The translations under genes and the position numbers were made by a program. Source: Homalodisca vitripennis (Eukaryota; Arthropoda; Insecta; Hemiptera; Cicadellidae). Taken from it: a DNA stretch of 64,000 nt. Every line of letters starts with the position of its first letter. Positions within the stretch are counted from its first letter, which is position 1. The DNA lies in NCBI RefSeq assembly GCF_021130785.1, contig NC_060215.1:69881501-69945500 (forward strand), read 5' to 3'. The notes below the pieces were generated by a model. It made no database searches. It had not been told where the DNA came from and saw only the letters and a list, made by a program, of their open reading frames with translations. This document shows, piece by piece, positions 60,512-64,000 of this stretch.

Positions 60512-61395
60512 GAAAAACACTCCTGATATCGATTATTTTGATATTTGTCTATACTATTATATTGATGGTCTGTAAAAATGTAACATGTTCGATTTTGATG
60601 CTGGTCAACTCTCTCGAAATTGATTGTTGTTTACGGTTTCATATGTTGATTGTTTGTTTGATTCGTTGCCATCTGAAATGGCATCACAGCAAGATCACAT
60701 TCTTTTCTGAGAGTTTTTGTAACTTTGTGGAGAACATACTCAATGAAAGTAAAAATGAAGTGAGTGATGGTAACTTTTATTTTGAGTGAAAGTGGTGAGA
60801 GATTGATCTTCAAACTTGTGAGTGGCACTAAAAATGATCTACATAATGTTATTTTTAGTAGTAGATCTGGTATGAATCCAACTGTTTCTAGGAAACTAAA
60901 TAGTAAAAGTTAAATATAATTTTAACATGTTATATGGTAGTCTAATATTTTTTTATTGACCTTAAGCACCCACGCAACAATTCCCATTGAAAAATTAAAA
61001 ATCAATTTGGTACTGAGGGTAAAAATATTAGAATTTTAAATGATAGCCAATGGGTTATTATGTAATGATATCAAGGTGAAACAATTAAAGAAAGCTATTT
61101 GAATAAATAGGAAAGACACATAAAAGTGTAGAAACATATCACCATTAGGAAGGAGTAAGAAAATCAATATCAGCTAAGAGCAAATCAATGCACAGAAATA
61201 AAATGGTAAATGAATTAGTAAATATTTTAAGAACACGTTGAACACAAATATGACTCAAGGAATGAGGGATCCCTCATACTATGTGAAATATTCTAGACTA
61301 AGATCAGTGCAGGTTGATTTGAAACGAAATCCAAATCTGCAAAGAACTGAAGATTTATTAAAAGGAGAAATGATAGAAATTGTCATGTATAGATA
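60512..61395. other. Intergenic DNA between Gypsy and mariner
   Basis: Open frames of 60-83 codons exist (60538-60789, 61238-61429) without recognisable motifs; the second runs into the mariner terminal repeat. Nothing supportable. Confidence 0.4.
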
Positions 61396-61601
61396 TGAGG
61401 GCCATCCAGAAAGTAACACGTTTTTTTAATGGTGCGGCAGTGGGCAGAGCTTCAGCCGCCATATTGGTGTCAAAACACTCTGGCATTCAGTAGGCATCAA
61501 GCTGTAATTGCTCGTGGTCCGTATATCTTTTACTTTCCTTACTGTAATTAATTAAAGTGCCTGCTGCAATATAAAATCCCGCCGCTTGTGTAGTGCGTTC
61601 A

Positions 61602-62610
61602 ATGATAAGGTTTTTGTTGGCAAAAAACCATATACCAATTGAAATCTATCGCTAACTGTGTAAAGTTAATGGAAATAGAATAATAAGTAAAAGCAGAGCA
61701 AAGCAGTAGTATATTGAGTGGTAAAATTGTATATGTGGTATATTGGCTGCACCAATGTTCACGATAGTCATAGTGGTCAGCCTAACCTAGTGACTGAAGA
61801 TTTGATGTTTAAAATCAATGATAAAGTTCATGAAAATCACTGTTTCACAATGACTGAACTCTCAGAAGATTTTCCACAAATTTCAAGAAGTTTACTTCAT
61901 GAAATTGTTGCAGGGAAGCTTGGATACCACAAATTTTGTGCCAAATCGGTTCCAAAAGTCCTTACAGAAGATCATAAACATAGACTTGCTGCATCGTTAT
62001 CTTTCTTTGATAAATACGACAAACATGGTAACGAACTTCTCTATTGTATTGTTACTAGTGATGAAACATGGGTGAAGCATGTCAATTGTGAAACAAAAAT
62101 GCAGTCTATGGAATAGGGTCACACACATTCTAAAAAAAAACCAAGAAAATGTCTCCAAACTCTGTCAACGAGAAAGATTATGGCAACTGTTTTTTGGGAT
62201 GCTAAGGTTGTGATTCTGGTCGATTTCCTTGAACGAGGATCAACAATCAATACAGAGAGGTACTGTGAAACATTGCAGAAGCTACGGCGAGCGATACCAA
62301 ACCAGCGTAGGGAGCAATTGAGTTAAAAAATCTTGTTTTTTCTACGACAATGCACGTCCCCATTCAGCAAAATGTACACGACAAGTCTTGGACGATTTTG
62401 ATTGAGAACTGCTTGATCAACCCCTTATAGCCCAGATCTGGCAACAAACGACTACCATCTCTTTCGAGCAATAAAGACCTGGCTCGCAACACATTGCTTC
62501 GATAGTGATGCTGAACTTCACGCTGGTATTTAATCAGTGGTTAAGATCTCAGGCGGCAGATGTCTACAAAGCTAAAATCGAAAAACTTGATATCTCAATT
62601 TGAACAAGGA
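61602..62610 (+). pseudogene. Mariner DD34D transposase, disrupted
   Basis: From the ATG at 61602 a broken N-terminus reads MIRFLLAKNHIPIEIYR. The open segment 61718-62116 has HSGQPNLVTEDL, a HTH-like KLGYHKFCAKSVPK block and CIVTSDETWV (first Asp). After a TAG at 62114-62116 come KIMATVFWDAKVVILVDFLE, GSTINTERYCETLQKLRRAI, FFYDNARPHSAKCTRQVL (second Asp) and PPYSPDLATNDYHLFRA (third Asp). The spacing fits DD34D of mariner elements. At least four stops or frameshifts make it inactive. Confidence 0.88.
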
Positions 62611-62643
62611 TTAAGTTGAATAGCCTAAGAGTGTAGCTTTGAA

Positions 62644-62646
<3 letters not shown>

Positions 62647-62694
<48 letters not shown>
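62647..62694. repeat. (TA)n microsatellite inside mariner 3' UTR
   Basis: About 48 bp of TA repeat between the transposase end and the right inverted repeat. Confidence 0.95.
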
Positions 62695-62697
<3 letters not shown>

Positions 62698-62762
62698 GTT
62701 CTTATTGCAGTTGGTTAATTTTTTATTTCAAAATTTCAGTTACTTTCTGGATAGTCCTCGTA

Positions 62763-64000
62763 GATGGAATTAATATGAGATATAAATATCTATTTAGAAT
62801 AAAGGGAACATTATAGATAGTAGAAAGTTTGGATATAAATGAAACATAGTACAGGTTAGACCATGTAGGAGTTTCATCAGTTACAGCAAACTACATTATG
62901 TATGCTTGTTATTAGCATTCCCAAAACTTTGAACTTATTTAACATATTCCAATAATTATAGCCCTATAAAATCATATATTGTGTAAAAATAAAGTTATTC
63001 AATTATACAAAAGACACTATGATGATAACAATGCTTTATTCAGTAACTATGAAATAAAATAAAAATGATCTTGGCATAAAATAATTAATGAACTTTGTAC
63101 TTACCTTTTACTAGTTTAATGACTTGATTGACGGGTTGAGTCCTTGGAATTGTATATATTTCTAGCACCAAAACATCAAATTTGATACTCTTGTAGAAAA
63201 TAAAGTAAGAAACTAAAAAATGTTGTTTCTTGTAGTAAAATGATTTTTTGTTCTTATAGTAGAATAATGTTAAAGCAAAAGAAAATTTTTTACCAAACTA
63301 AATTATTATGGATGCCAACTTCCAACTAATCAGCCGTTAAGAAAATATTAGCTTTATTTACAAGCTTCTACAGTATGTTTCAAATGATTTGGTTTTATTT
63401 TGAAGTGAATATGTTAGTGAAAATCACCATTATTATTATGAACACTTACGAAATTCTTTGCACTATATACAAGAGCTTTAATTGGTTTAATTTTTTTGTC
63501 AAATATTGTTCCTGCAATAGCTATATTACGTAACTTCATAATAAGAAATTTACTGTCAGTTACAGCCAGTTGGATTCAGTTACAGAGACATAGTGTTTTA
63601 AAATTTCCTAAAAATATATAAACTTAAATAAATGGAAAAATTGTATGAAGGTTATATTTAAGTAGTCCTTTGAATGCAACTTTATATCAACATGGTTTCT
63701 AATAAAATTTATCACGATAGGTCAATGAATCACTTTGTTTATCCTCATACATCATCAGTGTTGATAGATTTTGTTGGTCATGTACATTAAACTATGAAGA
63801 CATGAATCATCATGAGGACACTTTTGATGGTGAGAGGGGGGGGGGAAAGAGAGAGAATTATATTTCTTTTATGATGTTTGTCAATACCTTGATGTTGAGC
63901 AAAACATACCTGGTGATAATCTCATCAGAACATAAAACTGTACTTTGTAAGACAAGTCAATTTATTTTTTTTCACATTTAAGAACCTGTACATGTAAACA
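62763..64000. other. AT-rich intergenic DNA, nothing recognised
   Basis: Contains a G10 run near 63836-63844 followed by GAGAGAGA. No gene or transposon motif was seen. Confidence 0.45.

Larger units (their letters stand above)
61396..62760 (+). mobile_element. Mariner transposon with inverted repeats, defective
   Basis: The left end TGAGGGCCATCCAGAAAGTA pairs with the right end TACTTTCTGGATAGTCCTCG, about 24 bp with a few mismatches, each bordered by TA (61394-61395 and 62761-62762). The length is 1365 bp, close to the 1.3 kb norm, part of it a (TA)n expansion at 62647-62694. It contains one broken transposase. Same family as the fragment at 24.4-24.8 kb. Confidence 0.92.

Noticed and set aside
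60538..60789. 83-codon plus frame beside the Gypsy element
   Set aside because: No motif on either strand; likely chance.

Overview
The window looks like a piece of an insect nuclear genome. It is AT-rich, has interrupted genes with GT..AG introns, (TA)n and (GT)n microsatellites, and a dense load of LINE, mariner/Tc1 and Gypsy elements. The order cannot be fixed from sequence alone; the LINE and mariner mixture would suit a hemipteran or another large-genome insect, but that is a guess.

The only clear host gene is on the + strand at 11832-28198: a four-exon homologue of the C2H2 zinc-finger factor ZNF367. All three introns have GT..AG borders and the phases join exactly, giving 433 codons plus a stop. 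The fingers sit in exons 1-3. Exon 4 encodes a proline-rich, SP/TP-rich tail ending near a PLNLS motif that resembles a CtBP-binding site. An E2F-like TTTTGGCGGGA lies 68 bp before the ATG, and an AATAAA lies 170 bp after the stop. Intron 1 carries a decayed LINE and a 51-bp tandem repeat. Intron 3 carries a nearly full-length LINE, a mariner fragment, another LINE tail and a partial duplicate of exon 4.

Layout: 0.5-4.3 kb, three LINE remnants; 6.0-11 kb, a nearly complete RNase H-bearing LINE (- strand) with a DUF4780-like ORF1; 11.8-28.2 kb, the ZNF367-like gene; 28.4-29.8 kb, a Tc1-like transposon (- strand) with an uninterrupted transposase; 30-34 kb, AT-rich DNA with microsatellites; 34.3-48.8 kb, a pile of at least seven CR1-like or RNase H-bearing LINE pieces in both orientations; 48.8-52.9 kb, nothing recognised; 52.9-60.5 kb, a Ty3/Gypsy LTR retrotransposon (- strand) with both LTRs, PBS, PPT and a 4-bp target duplication; 61.4-62.8 kb, a mariner with a broken transposase.

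Apart from the ZNF367-like gene, every open frame I can identify belongs to a transposable element. I saw no structural RNA gene beyond a weak tRNA-like fragment, no CRISPR and no bacterial-type operon. I found no convincing new biological system. The best leads are the intronic copy of the last exon, the corepressor-like motif and E2F-like site of the ZNF367 homologue, a 44-bp perfect palindrome inside a LINE, and an indel-biased LTR pair that suggests residual long-read errors.
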